Source: Centipeda infelix ATCC 43532 (GTDB taxonomy: Bacteria > Bacillota > Negativicutes > Selenomonadales > Selenomonadaceae). Taken from it: a stretch of DNA of 64,000 nucleotides. Numbering within the stretch: the first letter of the stretch is position 1; each line of letters begins with the position of its first letter. This document shows positions 35,278-44,620 of this stretch, one piece after another. A program made the position numbers and the translations under genes. The stretch lies in the NCBI RefSeq assembly GCF_000234095.1, contig NZ_JH376798.1, forward strand, positions 482,330 through 546,329, given 5' to 3'. A model generated the notes under the pieces. It was given only the letters and a program-made list of their open reading frames with translations. It did no database searches and had not been told where the DNA came from.

Positions 35278-35967
35278 ATGCAGCTCGATGAACGGCTTGC
35301 GGCGATTGCCGCATTTGTTCCGCACGGCACCGCCGTCGCGGACATCGGTGCAGATCATGCGTACCTCGCCGCGACCCTTGTCATGAAGGGGATTGCGCAG
35401 CGTGCGGTGGTCGGCGATCTCAGTGCGGGGGCGTGCGCGGCAGCACGCCGTACCACGATCGCGCAGCGTCTCACGCGTGAGATCGACGTACGGCAGGGCG
35501 ACGGGCTGTCTGTCCTTACGCCGGGCGAGGCGGAGTCCATCGTCATCGCCGGTATGGGCGGCGCACTCATCGCGGAGATTCTCGCAGGTGCGCCCGCTAT
35601 TCTTTCCTCCGTGCAGACCCTTGTCCTGCAGCCAATGAACGGCGCGGCAAAGCTGCGACGCTGGCTCTACACGAACAATTGGGACATCGTCGACGAAACG
35701 CTCGCACGCGCGGGTGGACACCTCTATGAGATCATCCGTGCCGAGCATGGTGCGGCAGAGATGCCCGACGACGTACTCCTTCATATCGGCGCAAGACTTT
35801 ACGAAAAGCGCGACCCACTCCTGCATGAGCATATTGAAGGAAAGATTGTAAAGCTCACCCGTGTTGTTGAGGGTATGAACGCAAGTGAAAAGGCGCGGCA
35901 CGGGAAGGAGTATAGGGATACGGTTTCCCGTCTGGCAGCATTGCGGACACTGTTCGCTTTGCTTTGA
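35278..35967 (+). CDS. trmK: tRNA (adenine(22)-N1)-methyltransferase
   Basis: 229 residues. SAM-dependent enzyme that methylates A22 N1 in bacterial tRNAs (YqfN/TrmK). Rossmann motif I is VADIGADHAYLAATLV; VIAGMGGALIAEIL and LVLQPMNGAAKLRRWL are typical TrmK blocks, and the C-terminal helical coiled coil (about 170-229) is present. Start ATG 35278 with GGGGAGG; an in-frame leader back to 35206 overlaps the tRNA terminator and is unlikely. The neighbour nif3-like gene matches the rpoD-yqfN-yqfO order of Firmicutes. Confidence 0.92.
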   Translation: MQLDERLAAIAAFVPHGTAVADIGADHAYLAATLVMKGIAQRAVVGDLSAGACAAARRTTIAQRLTREIDVRQGDGLSVLTPGEAESIVIAGMGGALIAEILAGAPAILSSVQTLVLQPMNGAAKLRRWLYTNNWDIVDETLARAGGHLYEIIRAEHGAAEMPDDVLLHIGARLYEKRDPLLHEHIEGKIVKLTRVVEGMNASEKARHGKEYRDTVSRLAALRTLFALL

Positions 35968-36010
35968 TGGGGATACATATCGAACGATACATCAATCAAA
36001 GGAGGCCATT

Positions 36011-36820
36011 ATGCTCAGCTGTCAGCTCATCATGAACGCGCTTGAACGCATCGCCCCGCGCCGCCTCGCGGAGGACTGGGACAACCCCGGCCTCCTCGTC
36101 GGCAGCTACGCGCAGAAGGTCGGGCGTGTGCTCGTTGCACTCGATGTGGACGATGCCGTCGTTGCGGAGGCCATCGAACGCAAGGCGGATATGATCGTCG
36201 CGCACCACCCCGCGATCTTTCGCGGCATCAAACAGCTGCGCACCGACCTCCCGCTTGGAAAACGCCTCGCTGCCCTCATTACGCACAACATCGCCGTTGC
36301 GGCGGCGCATACGAACCTTGATGTGACGCACGGCGGCGTGAACGATGTGCTCGCCGCGCATCTTGGACTTGAAAAGCTCTCTGCCTTCGTCATCACACAG
36401 CAGGAGGACGGTGTGACCGAGAGCCTCGGGCGCATCGGCACACTTCCCGCTCCGACGAGCATTGAGGATTTTGCCCGTGCGGTGAAGGAACGTCTCGGTG
36501 TCAGCCATGTTCGCCTTGCCGCCGCAGCTGCATGTCCCGTGCGCCGCGTCGCCGTCTGCGGGGGTGCGGGCGCGGATTTCATCGACGATGCTGTGCGGCG
36601 CGGTGCGGATGTCTACGTCACGGGCGACGTAAAGTACCACGACGCGCAGCGCGCCGTCGAGCAGGGCATGCACATCATCGATGCGGGCCACTTCGGCACG
36701 GAGGTACCTGTCCTGCCCGTTCTCGCCGAACAATTACGCACGGAACTCGCGTCCGAACGCGGAGAGATTGAGATTTTCGTCACAAACACGCAGCGCGACG
36801 TGTTCGATGTGATTATATAG
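36011..36820 (+). CDS. Nif3-like dinuclear metal-centre protein (DUF34, YqfO type)
   Basis: 269 residues. NIF3/DUF34 protein with two conserved lobes: WDNPGLLVGSYAQKV, then MIVAHHPAIFRGIK (metal-binding His pair), AAAHTNLDVTHGGVND, and the C-terminal DAGHFGTEVPVLP with its His and Glu ligands. A short central lobe is present instead of the long YqfO insert. Function is debated (GTP cyclohydrolase I type 2 has been used as a label). ATG with AAAGGAGG. Follows trmK by 43 bases, as in other Firmicutes. Confidence 0.92.
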   Translation: MLSCQLIMNALERIAPRRLAEDWDNPGLLVGSYAQKVGRVLVALDVDDAVVAEAIERKADMIVAHHPAIFRGIKQLRTDLPLGKRLAALITHNIAVAAAHTNLDVTHGGVNDVLAAHLGLEKLSAFVITQQEDGVTESLGRIGTLPAPTSIEDFARAVKERLGVSHVRLAAAAACPVRRVAVCGGAGADFIDDAVRRGADVYVTGDVKYHDAQRAVEQGMHIIDAGHFGTEVPVLPVLAEQLRTELASERGEIEIFVTNTQRDVFDVII

Positions 36821-36850
36821 AAGCAAAAGGGAAGGGGAAAGGGAGACACA

Positions 36851-38650
36851 ATGGATCAGAAGCATATCCGCAATTTTTCCATCATCGCCCACATCGACCA
36901 CGGCAAATCCACCATCGCCGACCGTCTCATCGAGTATACGGGCACGCTCAGCGAGCGCGAGATGGAGGCGCAGGTGCTTGACAGCATGGATCTCGAGCGC
37001 GAGCGCGGCATCACGATCAAGGCGCAGACCGTCCGCCTCGACTATCGCGGCGAGGACGGCGAGCTGTACGAGCTGAACCTGATCGACACGCCGGGGCACG
37101 TCGACTTCAACTATGAGGTCTCGCGCAGCCTTGCCGCGTGCGAGGGCGCACTCCTCGTCGTCGACGCAGCACAGGGGGTGGAGGCACAGACCCTTGCGAA
37201 CGTCTACCTCGCGCTGGAGCACGACCTTGAGATCGTACCCGTCATCAACAAGATCGACCTGCCGAGTGCCGAACCCGAGCGCGTGAAAAATGAGATCGAG
37301 GACACCATCGGCCTCGACGCGAGTGCCGCCGTCCTCACCTCGGCCAAGACGGGGCTCGGCATCAAGGAAGTCCTCGATGCCGTTGTCGCCTACATCCCAC
37401 CGCCGGAGGGCGATTCCGATGCACCGCTCCGCGCACTCATCTTTGACTCGTACTTCGACCCGTACAAGGGCGTGATTGCGAACGTGCGCGTGAAAGAGGG
37501 CACAATCAAAAAAGGCATGAAGTTAAAGCTCATGGCGACGGGCAAGACCTTCGACGTGACCGATGTCGGCTGCTTCCGTCCGCAACCCGTTGACACAGGG
37601 GAACTCGGGACGGGGGAGGTCGGCTTTATTGCGGGCGCACTCAAGGATGTCCGTGATGTGCGCGTGGGCGACACCGTGACAAGTGCGGAGCATCCCGCGA
37701 GCGAGGCGCTTCCCGGCTATCGCGGGGTGACCCCGATGGTGTTCTGCGGGCTGTACCCCGAGGACAGCAAGGACTACGACAACCTCCGTGAGGCACTGGA
37801 AAAGCTCCAGCTCAACGATGCCGCACTCGTCTTTGAGCCGGAGACCTCCATCGCACTTGGCTTCGGCTTCCGCTGCGGCTTCCTCGGGTTGCTCCACATG
37901 GATGTCATACAGGAACGTCTCGAACGCGAGTACAACCTTGGGCTCATCATGACAGCGCCCTCCGTCGTCTACCATGTCTACCGCACCGACGGGACGATGG
38001 TCGAGGTCAGCAACCCCGCCGACCTCCCGCCCCAGACCGAGATCGACCACATCGAGGAGCCGTGTGTCAAGGCGACCGTCATCGTACCGAAGGACTACGT
38101 TGGCGCGGTCATGGAGATCTCGCAGGAAAAGCGCGGTGTGTTCCAGACCATGGACTACCTCGACGCGACGCGCGTCACCGTCATCTACCACATCCCTCTG
38201 AACGAGATTCTCTACGACTACTTCGATCGTCTGAAGTCCGCCACGCGCGGCTATGCGTCCCTTGACTACGAGCTGATCGACTATCAGACCTCGAACCTCG
38301 TCAAGCTTGATATCCTCCTCAATGGCGACGGCGTGGACGCGCTCTCGACCATCGTTCACCGTGACCGCGCCGCGCAGCGCGGCCGCCAGCTTGCGACCAA
38401 GCTCAAGGAGATCATCCCGCAGCAGATGTTTGAGATCCCAATCCAAGCGGCGATTGGAAGCAAGATCATCGCACGCGAGAACGTCCGTGCCCGCCGCAAG
38501 GACGTTCTGGCAAAATGCTACGGCGGCGACATCACGCGCAAGCGCAAGCTGCTCGAAAAGCAGAAGGAGGGCAAAAAGCGCATGAAGGCGGTCGGCAGCG
38601 TGGAGCTTCCGCAGGAGGCGTTTATGGCGGTGCTGAAAATTGACGAATAA
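36851..38650 (+). CDS. lepA: Elongation factor 4
   Basis: 599 residues, standard length. Ribosomal GTPase that can back-translocate stalled ribosomes and aids initiation or assembly. G1 AHIDHGKST, the switch I region [15 protein letters not shown]3 [13 protein letters not shown]4 NKIDLPSA, domains II/III and the EF4-specific C-terminal domain ([39 protein letters not shown]). ATG with AAGGGGAAAGGGAG upstream. Overlaps hemW by 11 bases, the usual lepA-hemW pair. Confidence 0.97.
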   Translation: MDQKHIRNFSIIAHIDHGKSTIADRLIEYTGTLSEREMEAQVLDSMDLERERGITIKAQTVRLDYRGEDGELYELNLIDTPGHVDFNYEVSRSLAACEGALLVVDAAQGVEAQTLANVYLALEHDLEIVPVINKIDLPSAEPERVKNEIEDTIGLDASAAVLTSAKTGLGIKEVLDAVVAYIPPPEGDSDAPLRALIFDSYFDPYKGVIANVRVKEGTIKKGMKLKLMATGKTFDVTDVGCFRPQPVDTGELGTGEVGFIAGALKDVRDVRVGDTVTSAEHPASEALPGYRGVTPMVFCGLYPEDSKDYDNLREALEKLQLNDAALVFEPETSIALGFGFRCGFLGLLHMDVIQERLEREYNLGLIMTAPSVVYHVYRTDGTMVEVSNPADLPPQTEIDHIEEPCVKATVIVPKDYVGAVMEISQEKRGVFQTMDYLDATRVTVIYHIPLNEILYDYFDRLKSATRGYASLDYELIDYQTSNLVKLDILLNGDGVDALSTIVHRDRAAQRGRQLATKLKEIIPQQMFEIPIQAAIGSKIIARENVRARRKDVLAKCYGGDITRKRKLLEKQKEGKKRMKAVGSVELPQEAFMAVLKIDE

Positions 38651-39806
38651 CGCACAGGTAAGACCATGGGGCATCTACGCCCACATCCCCTACTGCGTGA
38701 AAAAATGTGCATACTGCGACTTCGTTTCCTCTGCCGTGGGCAACTCTGCGGCGCGGGAGATGGAGGCCTATGCGGCGGCACTTCGTGCGGAGATTCTGCG
38801 CGAGGTGCCGCCGTTTCGCGCACGATGGGGCGATGTGACGACCGTCTACATCGGCGGCGGTACACCAACTGTACTGCCCGCCGAACTTCTCACAGAGATT
38901 CTGCGTACCCTTATCGACGCGGCGGGGATACCGCAGGAGTGCACCGTCGAGGCAAACCCCGGCACAGTTGACATGCATTCCCTCGCACAGCTGCACGAGG
39001 CAGGTGCAAACCGCCTCAGCCTCGGCGTGCAGAGCTTTGACGATCGACTGCTTCGCGCCATCGGGCGCATCCACACGGCAGAGGAGGCACGCACGGCATT
39101 TCGTGCGGCGCGTGCGGCGGGGTTCAACAACATCAGTCTCGACCTTATGTATGGACTGCCGACACAAACACTTGATGACCTAAAGACGAGTGTCAACGAG
39201 GCTCTTGCACTTGCGCCCGAACACATCTCCGCCTACGGGCTGATCGTCGAGGAGGGCACGCCATTTGCGGCGGCAGAGGCGCAGGGGCGGCTCACGCTCC
39301 CGAGCGAGGACGCGGCGGAGGAGATGTACGACTATCTCATGGAGGAACTTCCCTCACGCGGCTATGTGCGCTACGAGATCTCAAACTTCGCACGTGCGGG
39401 ATATGAGAGCCTGCACAATCGCGGCTATTGGCGGAACGTACCGTACCTCGGCGTTGGCGCAGCGGCGCACGGCTATGTGGACAGTGTACGCTGGGGCAAC
39501 GAACCTGACACGGAGAAATACATCTGTGCCATGCAGACGGGCAGGAGTGTCCGCACGCCCGAGGATACGGAGCGCACGCGCGAGAATGCAATGGAAGAGT
39601 ACGCCTTTCTCGCACTGCGTACGGCGCAGGGGATTGACGAGGCGGATTTTCGTCGTACCTTTGGCGTGGGAATTGATGATGTTTATGGAGCGGTGATTGA
39701 GAAATATATCACACAGGGACTGCTGCGCCGTGCAGACGGATTCGTCGCTCTGACGAATGCAGGCATGAAGGTTGGCAACGAGGTGTTTGCCGCCTTTTTG
39801 CATTAG
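38640..39806 (+). CDS. hemW: HemW radical SAM heme chaperone
   Basis: 388 residues. Radical SAM protein once annotated as HemN. The cluster motif is [11 protein letters not shown] (C-x3-C-x2-C); the fourth cysteine of true coproporphyrinogen dehydrogenase (HemN) is replaced by Asp-Phe, marking it as HemW, a heme-binding chaperone that delivers heme to respiratory enzymes. [26 protein letters not shown] and the C-terminal HemN_C-like region follow. TTG start inside lepA, translationally coupled. It fits a cell that loads heme into NarI. Confidence 0.9.
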   Translation: MTNNAQVRPWGIYAHIPYCVKKCAYCDFVSSAVGNSAAREMEAYAAALRAEILREVPPFRARWGDVTTVYIGGGTPTVLPAELLTEILRTLIDAAGIPQECTVEANPGTVDMHSLAQLHEAGANRLSLGVQSFDDRLLRAIGRIHTAEEARTAFRAARAAGFNNISLDLMYGLPTQTLDDLKTSVNEALALAPEHISAYGLIVEEGTPFAAAEAQGRLTLPSEDAAEEMYDYLMEELPSRGYVRYEISNFARAGYESLHNRGYWRNVPYLGVGAAAHGYVDSVRWGNEPDTEKYICAMQTGRSVRTPEDTERTRENAMEEYAFLALRTAQGIDEADFRRTFGVGIDDVYGAVIEKYITQGLLRRADGFVALTNAGMKVGNEVFAAFLH

Positions 39807-39868
39807 AAAAAACTTTGTGTTATGATAGACATCGCTTATTGTTCCTATCTTTCGAAAGGAGAATTGCC

Positions 39869-40150
39869 ATGAAAACACTGACCATGATCGAGATGGCGGG
39901 CTGCCCCTACTGCGCGAATGCACATCGTGCGATGGAGGCACTGCGCACCGAGGGCTATGAGGGCGTGCAGGTTGACTTCATCGACGAGAACAAAGAACCT
40001 GCGAAGACACAGCCGTTTGCGGGGCAGTACTACTATGTCCCGAGCATCTTTATGGATGGGGAGAAGCTCTATGAGGCACAGCCGGGCCAGAGCTATGACA
40101 AGATCTACGCCGAGGTGAAGCGTGTGTTTGACGCGGCACGCGCGGATTAA
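39869..40150 (+). CDS. Glutaredoxin-like protein
   Basis: 93 residues. Thioredoxin fold with CPYC active site at about residues 12-15 (MIEMAGCPYCANAH), cis-Pro in YVPSIFMDGEKL. Likely reduces disulfides or low-molecular-weight mixed disulfides in the cytoplasm. Start is ATG 39869 with AAAGGAG upstream. It is monocistronic, 62 bases after hemW. Confidence 0.85.
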   Translation: MKTLTMIEMAGCPYCANAHRAMEALRTEGYEGVQVDFIDENKEPAKTQPFAGQYYYVPSIFMDGEKLYEAQPGQSYDKIYAEVKRVFDAARAD

Positions 40151-40339
40151 ACGCCGTGTTTATAGAAAATATGCAAAAGTTGCATGAGAAAAGCGAAAAT
40201 AAAACTTGTAAAACTGTTTGAAATCCAGCATAATAACGAAAGCGGTATTTTCGCAATATACATAAAGATCCTCGGTGTATCTCCGTAGACGGGTAATGCG
40301 GCGGTATTCATGAGGCGAAAAACAAGATGAGGTGAGTTT

Positions 40340-40690
40340 ATGCATCAACCCGTAACCGACAATCCATTCGTCATCATGATCATCAACATGGTCATTGTCT
40401 TCGCCGTTCTGACGGCGATCTGGGGGCTCATTGAGCTGACCCACAGACTTGACCCGACGAAGAAAAAGGCAGAGCCGCCCGCAGCGGCACCTGCCGCTCC
40501 CGCGCCTGTGGCGGCCGCACCTGCTGCCCCTGCCGTTCCGGCGGGACTCAGCATGGAGACCGTCGCCGTCATTGCGGCAGCCGTCACCGCCTGTGGCTAC
40601 AGTGCCGAACAGATCCACGCGATCCGTCCGGCAGAGCAGCCAGCATGGCGCAATTTCGGACGCGCAAGTGGAATGCGCACGCCGCGCTGA
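40340..40690 (+). CDS. Sodium-pump decarboxylase gamma subunit (OadG family)
   Basis: 116 residues. One N-terminal membrane helix (VIMIINMVIVFAVLTAIWGLI), a Pro/Ala-rich linker (about 48-75, AAPAAPAPVAAAPAAPAVPA), then a helical C-terminus. This is the OadG/MmdD layout, the gamma subunit that assembles membrane-bound oxaloacetate, methylmalonyl-CoA or glutaconyl-CoA decarboxylases. GAGGTGA precedes ATG. The beta subunit follows after 17 bases, but no alpha (carboxyltransferase) or biotin carrier is nearby. Confidence 0.85.
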   Translation: MHQPVTDNPFVIMIINMVIVFAVLTAIWGLIELTHRLDPTKKKAEPPAAAPAAPAPVAAAPAAPAVPAGLSMETVAVIAAAVTACGYSAEQIHAIRPAEQPAWRNFGRASGMRTPR

Positions 40691-40707
40691 GGAGGGAGTG
40701 AGAGATT

Positions 40708-41835
40708 ATGGATTTTATCAACGCATTTACCGTCTCCCTGCAGGCAGTCGTTGACGGCAGTGGATTCGTGGGTATGACCGGCGGCAACGTCATCATGATT
40801 ATTGTCGGACTCATCCTGCTCTATCTCGCGTTTGCACGCGATTTCGAGCCGCTGCTCCTCAGCCCGATTGCATTCGGCTGTATTCTTGCGAACATCCCGT
40901 TCAATGGCTTTGAGGAGCCGGGTGTCATGTCCGCGATCGGCATGGGAATCAAATACGAGATCTTCCCACCGCTTATCTTCCTCGGTGTCGGCGCAATGAC
41001 GGACTTCGGTCCTCTGATTGCACGTCCGTCGAGCCTTCTCATGGGTGCCGCGGCGCAGTTCGGCGTGTTCATCGCCCTGCTCGGCGCAATGCTCCTCGGC
41101 TTTACGGCACAGGAGGCAGGCTCCATCGGCATCATCGGCGGTGCGGACGGTCCGACCTCGATCTACCTCGCCACGAAGATGGCACCGCACCTCCTCGGTG
41201 CGATCGCCGTTGCGGCATATACCTATATGGCTCTCGTGCCTCTGATTCAGCCGCCCGTCATGCAGCTCCTCACCTCGAAGAAGGAGCGCGAGGTCATCAT
41301 GGAGCAGGCGCGTGAGGTCACGAAGTTCGAGCGCATCGCATTCCCGATCGTCTCGACCATCTTCATCAGCTTGCTGCTCCCGTCCATCACGGCACTGCTC
41401 GGCATGCTCATGCTCGGCAACCTCTTCCGTGAGAGCGGCGTGACGGATCGCCTCTCGGATACGGCGCAGAACGCTCTCATCAACACGGTCACGATCTTCC
41501 TCGCACTCGGTACGGGGCTCACGATGAGCGCGGAGAGCTTCCTCGTCAAGGAGACCATTCTCATCATCTGCCTTGGTCTCGTCGCATTCATCTTCGGTAC
41601 GGCGGCGGGCGTTGTCCTCGGAAAGATCATGTGCCGCGCGACGGGCTGGAAGGTCAATCCGCTCATCGGCTCGGCGGGCGTCTCCGCTGTTCCGATGGCG
41701 GCACGCGTCAGCCAGATCGTCGGCATCAAGGCAAAGCCGGGCAACTACCTCCTCATGCACGCCATGGGACCGAACGTCGCCGGTGTTATCGGCACGGCGG
41801 TCGCGGCAGGTACGATGCTCGCAATGCTGATGTAA
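40708..41835 (+). CDS. Sodium-translocating decarboxylase beta subunit (OadB/MmdB/GcdB family)
   Basis: 375 residues, about nine or ten membrane helices. The beta subunit decarboxylates carboxybiotin and pumps Na+ outward. Family landmarks: [41 protein letters not shown] with its buried Asp, [17 protein letters not shown] and the closing [19 protein letters not shown]. Together with the gamma subunit it forms the pump; the soluble alpha subunit deciding the substrate must be elsewhere. Terminator at 41859. Confidence 0.93.
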   Translation: MDFINAFTVSLQAVVDGSGFVGMTGGNVIMIIVGLILLYLAFARDFEPLLLSPIAFGCILANIPFNGFEEPGVMSAIGMGIKYEIFPPLIFLGVGAMTDFGPLIARPSSLLMGAAAQFGVFIALLGAMLLGFTAQEAGSIGIIGGADGPTSIYLATKMAPHLLGAIAVAAYTYMALVPLIQPPVMQLLTSKKEREVIMEQAREVTKFERIAFPIVSTIFISLLLPSITALLGMLMLGNLFRESGVTDRLSDTAQNALINTVTIFLALGTGLTMSAESFLVKETILIICLGLVAFIFGTAAGVVLGKIMCRATGWKVNPLIGSAGVSAVPMAARVSQIVGIKAKPGNYLLMHAMGPNVAGVIGTAVAAGTMLAMLM

Positions 41836-41853
41836 GCATCCGAATCTTAGCGT

Positions 41854-41882
41854 TTGACAAAATCCTTCTTCCTATGTACTAT
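41854..41882 (+). promoter_or_regulatory. Promoter of cbiL operon overlapping a terminator
   Basis: TTGACA (41854-41859), 17-base spacer, TACTAT (41877-41882). The -10 element lies inside the loop of the terminator hairpin at 41859-41899, so the oad terminator and the cbiL promoter share sequence. Confidence 0.6.
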
Positions 41883-41899
41883 GGTGGAAGGATTTTTTA
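41859..41899 (+). terminator. Terminator of the OadG-OadB operon
   Basis: AAAATCCTTC (41859-41868) pairs with GAAGGATTTT (41887-41896), continuing in a T-run. Confidence 0.8.
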
Positions 41900-41900
41900 T

Positions 41901-41989
41901 TGCTCATATTGTTCTTCCACCGATATGAGCAGCGGACGGCATGATGCCCCAAAGTATTTGCGTGGGACGCATGCCATCATGGAACAATA
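41901..41989 (+). promoter_or_regulatory. Structured leader of cbiL with two mutually exclusive stems
   Basis: TGCTCATAT (41901-41909) pairs perfectly with ATATGAGCA (41923-41931). TATTGTTC (41907-41914) pairs with GAACAATA (41982-41989), continuous with CATGATG (41940-41946)/CATCATG (41975-41981). The first two stems share bases 41907-41909, so only one can form. No B12-box was found. Candidate riboswitch or attenuator for cbiL and the transporter. Confidence 0.4.
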
Positions 41990-42019
41990 CATATAGGAAT
42001 CAAATGGAAGGAAGATTTT

Positions 42020-42718
42020 ATGCGCGGAACATTTTACGGCATCGGTGTCGGCCCCGGCGACCCCGAGCTGCTCACCGTCAAGGCCATCAAGGCAATCGAG
42101 GCGGCAGATGTCCTCATTGCCCCGAAAACAGAAAAGAAGGACGGCAGTGTCGCCCTTGAGATCGCACGCCCGTATCTCAAGAAGGACATCGAGATCGTCT
42201 ACCAAGTATTTCCCATGGTCAAGGATTTCGCTGAGGACACAGGCGCATGGGAGGCAAACAAAGCCGAGATCCTTGCGCTCCTGAATGCGGGGAAAAACGT
42301 CGCATTCCTCACCCTCGGCGACCCCATGTTCTACAGCACCTACATCTACGTCTTCCGCCTCCTCGAGCATGAGGACGTGGACATCGTCACCATCCCCGGC
42401 GTGCCCGCCTTCATTGCCATCGGCAGCCGCGTCGGCCGCCCCATCGTCGAGGGCAACGACGTGTTCGCCGTTATCCCCGGCACAGCGGACAAGGACCGCT
42501 TGGAGGAGGTCATGGCGGTTGCGGGCAGTGCCGCCGTCATGAAGGTCTACCACAACTCCGCCGAGATCATCGACCTGCTGCGCCGCAACAACATGACGAA
42601 GGAGGCAGTCCTCGTCAGCCGCGCGGGGCTCGACGATGAGAAGATCATCTACGACCTCGAGGCGCACGCGGACGAAAAGCTCAACTACCTTTCCACCATT
42701 CTCACGAGGAGGAGCTAA
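42020..42718 (+). CDS. cbiL: (Cobalt-)precorrin-2 C20-methyltransferase
   Basis: 232 residues. SAM-dependent methyltransferase that methylates C20 of (cobalt-)precorrin-2 in corrin synthesis. Family motifs: GIGVGPGDPELLTVKAIKAI, FLTLGDPMFYSTYIYVF and IPGVPAFIAIGSRVGRPIVEG. Length fits CbiL/CobI. It is the only cobalamin-synthesis gene in the window. ATG with GGAAGGA. Two bases after its stop comes the binding-protein gene, so it is in an operon with the ABC importer. Confidence 0.9.
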   Translation: MRGTFYGIGVGPGDPELLTVKAIKAIEAADVLIAPKTEKKDGSVALEIARPYLKKDIEIVYQVFPMVKDFAEDTGAWEANKAEILALLNAGKNVAFLTLGDPMFYSTYIYVFRLLEHEDVDIVTIPGVPAFIAIGSRVGRPIVEGNDVFAVIPGTADKDRLEEVMAVAGSAAVMKVYHNSAEIIDLLRRNNMTKEAVLVSRAGLDDEKIIYDLEAHADEKLNYLSTILTRRS

Positions 42719-42719
42719 C

Positions 42720-43652
42720 ATGATGAAATTGTGGGTACTTGCACTTTTTACGGCGACATCACTTCTTCTTACCGCCTGCGGCGCACCTGCGGCGGAGAAT
42801 CCGCAGACGGGCAGCGCGTACGCCACCGTTACGGACGACAACGGCCGCACTGTCACCTTTGACAAAAAGCCGGAGCGCATCGTCGTCACATCCGCTTCCT
42901 TCCTCGACCCGCTCTATGCGGTCGGCGGCAGTGTCGTCGGCCGCCCCGACTCGAAGTCAAAAATCCCCGATGCGGCAAAGGGCGTCACGAGCATCGGCAG
43001 GGTCTACCAGATCGACGCGGAGAAGATCATCGCACTCACGCCCGACCTCGTCATCCTCAACAAGGGCATGAACGAAAAGCTCATCGAGACACTTGCGGCG
43101 AACAACATTCGGACGCTCGTCCTCGACATGAAAAGCTACGACGACGTCAAGCGCGAGATCGGAATATTTGCCGCGCTCACGGGTGAGAAGGCAAAGGGGG
43201 ACGCACTCGTCCACAAGATGGATGCAGACATTGAAGCCGTCCGCACCTCCATCCCGCAGGAGAAGAAACGCGTCGCCATCATCCACAGCACGGGACAGGG
43301 GCTCTCCGTTCAGCTTGACGGCAGCATTGCGGGCAACATTGCGAACATTCTCGGCTGGGAGAACACAGCGGCGGGGATGCCCGCGCTCGACAAGAACCCC
43401 GATGCCGCGCCCTACAGCATGGAGACGCTCGTTGCGCAGAACCCCGACATCATCTTTGTCACGAGTATGGGCGAGGAGGCGGAGATCCGCGCCTCGATGG
43501 AGGCGATGTTCGCCGAGAGCCCCGCATGGCAGAGCGTCGGTGCGATTCGTGATGGGCGCGTCTACTACCTGCCGCAGGAGCTGTTCCTGTTCAGCCCCGG
43601 CATTGAATATCCAAAAGCAGTGCAGTACATGGCGAGGCTCGTCTACCCATGA
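42720..43652 (+). CDS. ABC transporter substrate-binding lipoprotein (BtuF/FecB-type)
   Basis: 310 residues. N-terminal lipoprotein signal with lipobox LLTACG; mature part is the helical-backbone type III binding fold with GRTVTFDKKPERIVVTSASF, DSKSKIPDAAKGVTSIGRVY, ALTPDLVILNKG and NPDIIFVTSMG. Such proteins bind cobalamin, ferric siderophores or heme. Its position directly after cbiL favours corrinoid or cobalt-chelate uptake; this is inference. ATG 42720 with GAGGAGGAG. Confidence 0.88.
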   Translation: MMKLWVLALFTATSLLLTACGAPAAENPQTGSAYATVTDDNGRTVTFDKKPERIVVTSASFLDPLYAVGGSVVGRPDSKSKIPDAAKGVTSIGRVYQIDAEKIIALTPDLVILNKGMNEKLIETLAANNIRTLVLDMKSYDDVKREIGIFAALTGEKAKGDALVHKMDADIEAVRTSIPQEKKRVAIIHSTGQGLSVQLDGSIAGNIANILGWENTAAGMPALDKNPDAAPYSMETLVAQNPDIIFVTSMGEEAEIRASMEAMFAESPAWQSVGAIRDGRVYYLPQELFLFSPGIEYPKAVQYMARLVYP

Positions 43653-44620
43653 AAAAACGTATCCTGCTCCTCATTCTTTTTGCTGTGCTTGCGACATTTT
43701 CCATGCTCCTCTCCACCGCGAAGGGCTCCGTTGACATCCCACTCGGGGAGGTCATCGGCATCCTTGGCGGTGCACAGGGCGAGGCGAACGCACAGATCCT
43801 CTGGAACATCCGCCTACCGCGTACGATCGTTGCCGCACTCGTCGGCATCAACCTCTCTCTTTCGGGGGCGATCCTGCAGGCGATCCTACGAAATCCGCTC
43901 GCCGACCCGCACATTATCGGCATCTCGTCCGGTGCGGGGCTTGCGGGCATTTTTATCATGCTCATGCTGCCGGGGGCGGCGTGGCTCATCACGCCGGCGG
44001 CGTTTGGCGGGGCGATGCTCGCGGCGCTCCTCATCTACATTCTCGCGTGGCGAGACGGCATCCGTCCGACGCGCATCATCCTCGCGGGCGTTGCCGTGTC
44101 CGCCTTTCTCGGTGCGGGCATCTCGGCGATGATGATCCTCTACAGTGACAGGGTTCACAGTGCCCTGATGTGGATGGTCGGCGGGCTCTCCGCGCGGAGC
44201 TGGCCGCACGTCGAGATGCTCCTGCCGTATACCATCGCAGCGGGGCTCTTCGCGCTCGCTGCCGCGCAGCGGCTCAACATCCTCCAGCTCGGCGACGACA
44301 TGGCACGCGGCATCGGGCTTGCCGTCGAGCGCACGCGCATCCTCCTCACGGCGGTCGCCGCGCTCCTCGCCGCGAGTGCCGTGTCCGTGGTGGGGCTCCT
44401 CGGCTTCGTCGGGCTCATCGTCCCGCACGCCGCACGGCTCATGATCGGCGCGGACTATCGCTTCCTGCTCCCTGCAGCGGCGCTCCTCGGCATCGCCGTC
44501 GTCACACTGAGCGATACGGCGGCGCGGCTGCTGTTTGCTCCCTTGGAACTTCCTGTGGGCATTATCATGGCGGTCGTCGGCGCACCGTTCTTTCTCTATC
44601 TTCTGAGGAGGCAGCTATGA
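43649..44620 (+). CDS. FecCD/BtuC-type ABC permease
   Basis: 323 residues, about nine or ten membrane helices. FecCD family pattern: IRLPRTIVAALVGINLSLSG, LADPHIIGISSGAGL, VVGLLGFVGLIVPHAARLM (coupling-helix region). Forms the membrane channel of the BtuFCD-like importer. ATG overlaps the stop of the binding-protein gene (ATGA); its own stop overlaps the ATPase start. Confidence 0.93.
   Translation: MKKRILLLILFAVLATFSMLLSTAKGSVDIPLGEVIGILGGAQGEANAQILWNIRLPRTIVAALVGINLSLSGAILQAILRNPLADPHIIGISSGAGLAGIFIMLMLPGAAWLITPAAFGGAMLAALLIYILAWRDGIRPTRIILAGVAVSAFLGAGISAMMILYSDRVHSALMWMVGGLSARSWPHVEMLLPYTIAAGLFALAAAQRLNILQLGDDMARGIGLAVERTRILLTAVAALLAASAVSVVGLLGFVGLIVPHAARLMIGADYRFLLPAAALLGIAVVTLSDTAARLLFAPLELPVGIIMAVVGAPFFLYLLRRQL

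Noticed and set aside
38640..39806. Annotation as HemN (coproporphyrinogen dehydrogenase)
   Set aside because: The fourth cysteine of the HemN motif is missing (CAYCDF), which marks HemW.
40151..40339. Regulatory RNA in the gap before the OadG-like gene
   Set aside because: Some A/T-rich and GC-rich segments are present but no consistent pairing or promoter geometry; nothing specific can be supported.
41900..42019. Cobalamin riboswitch before cbiL
   Set aside because: No B12-box-like GCCACTG element or other conserved cobalamin-riboswitch segment could be found; only generic stems are present.
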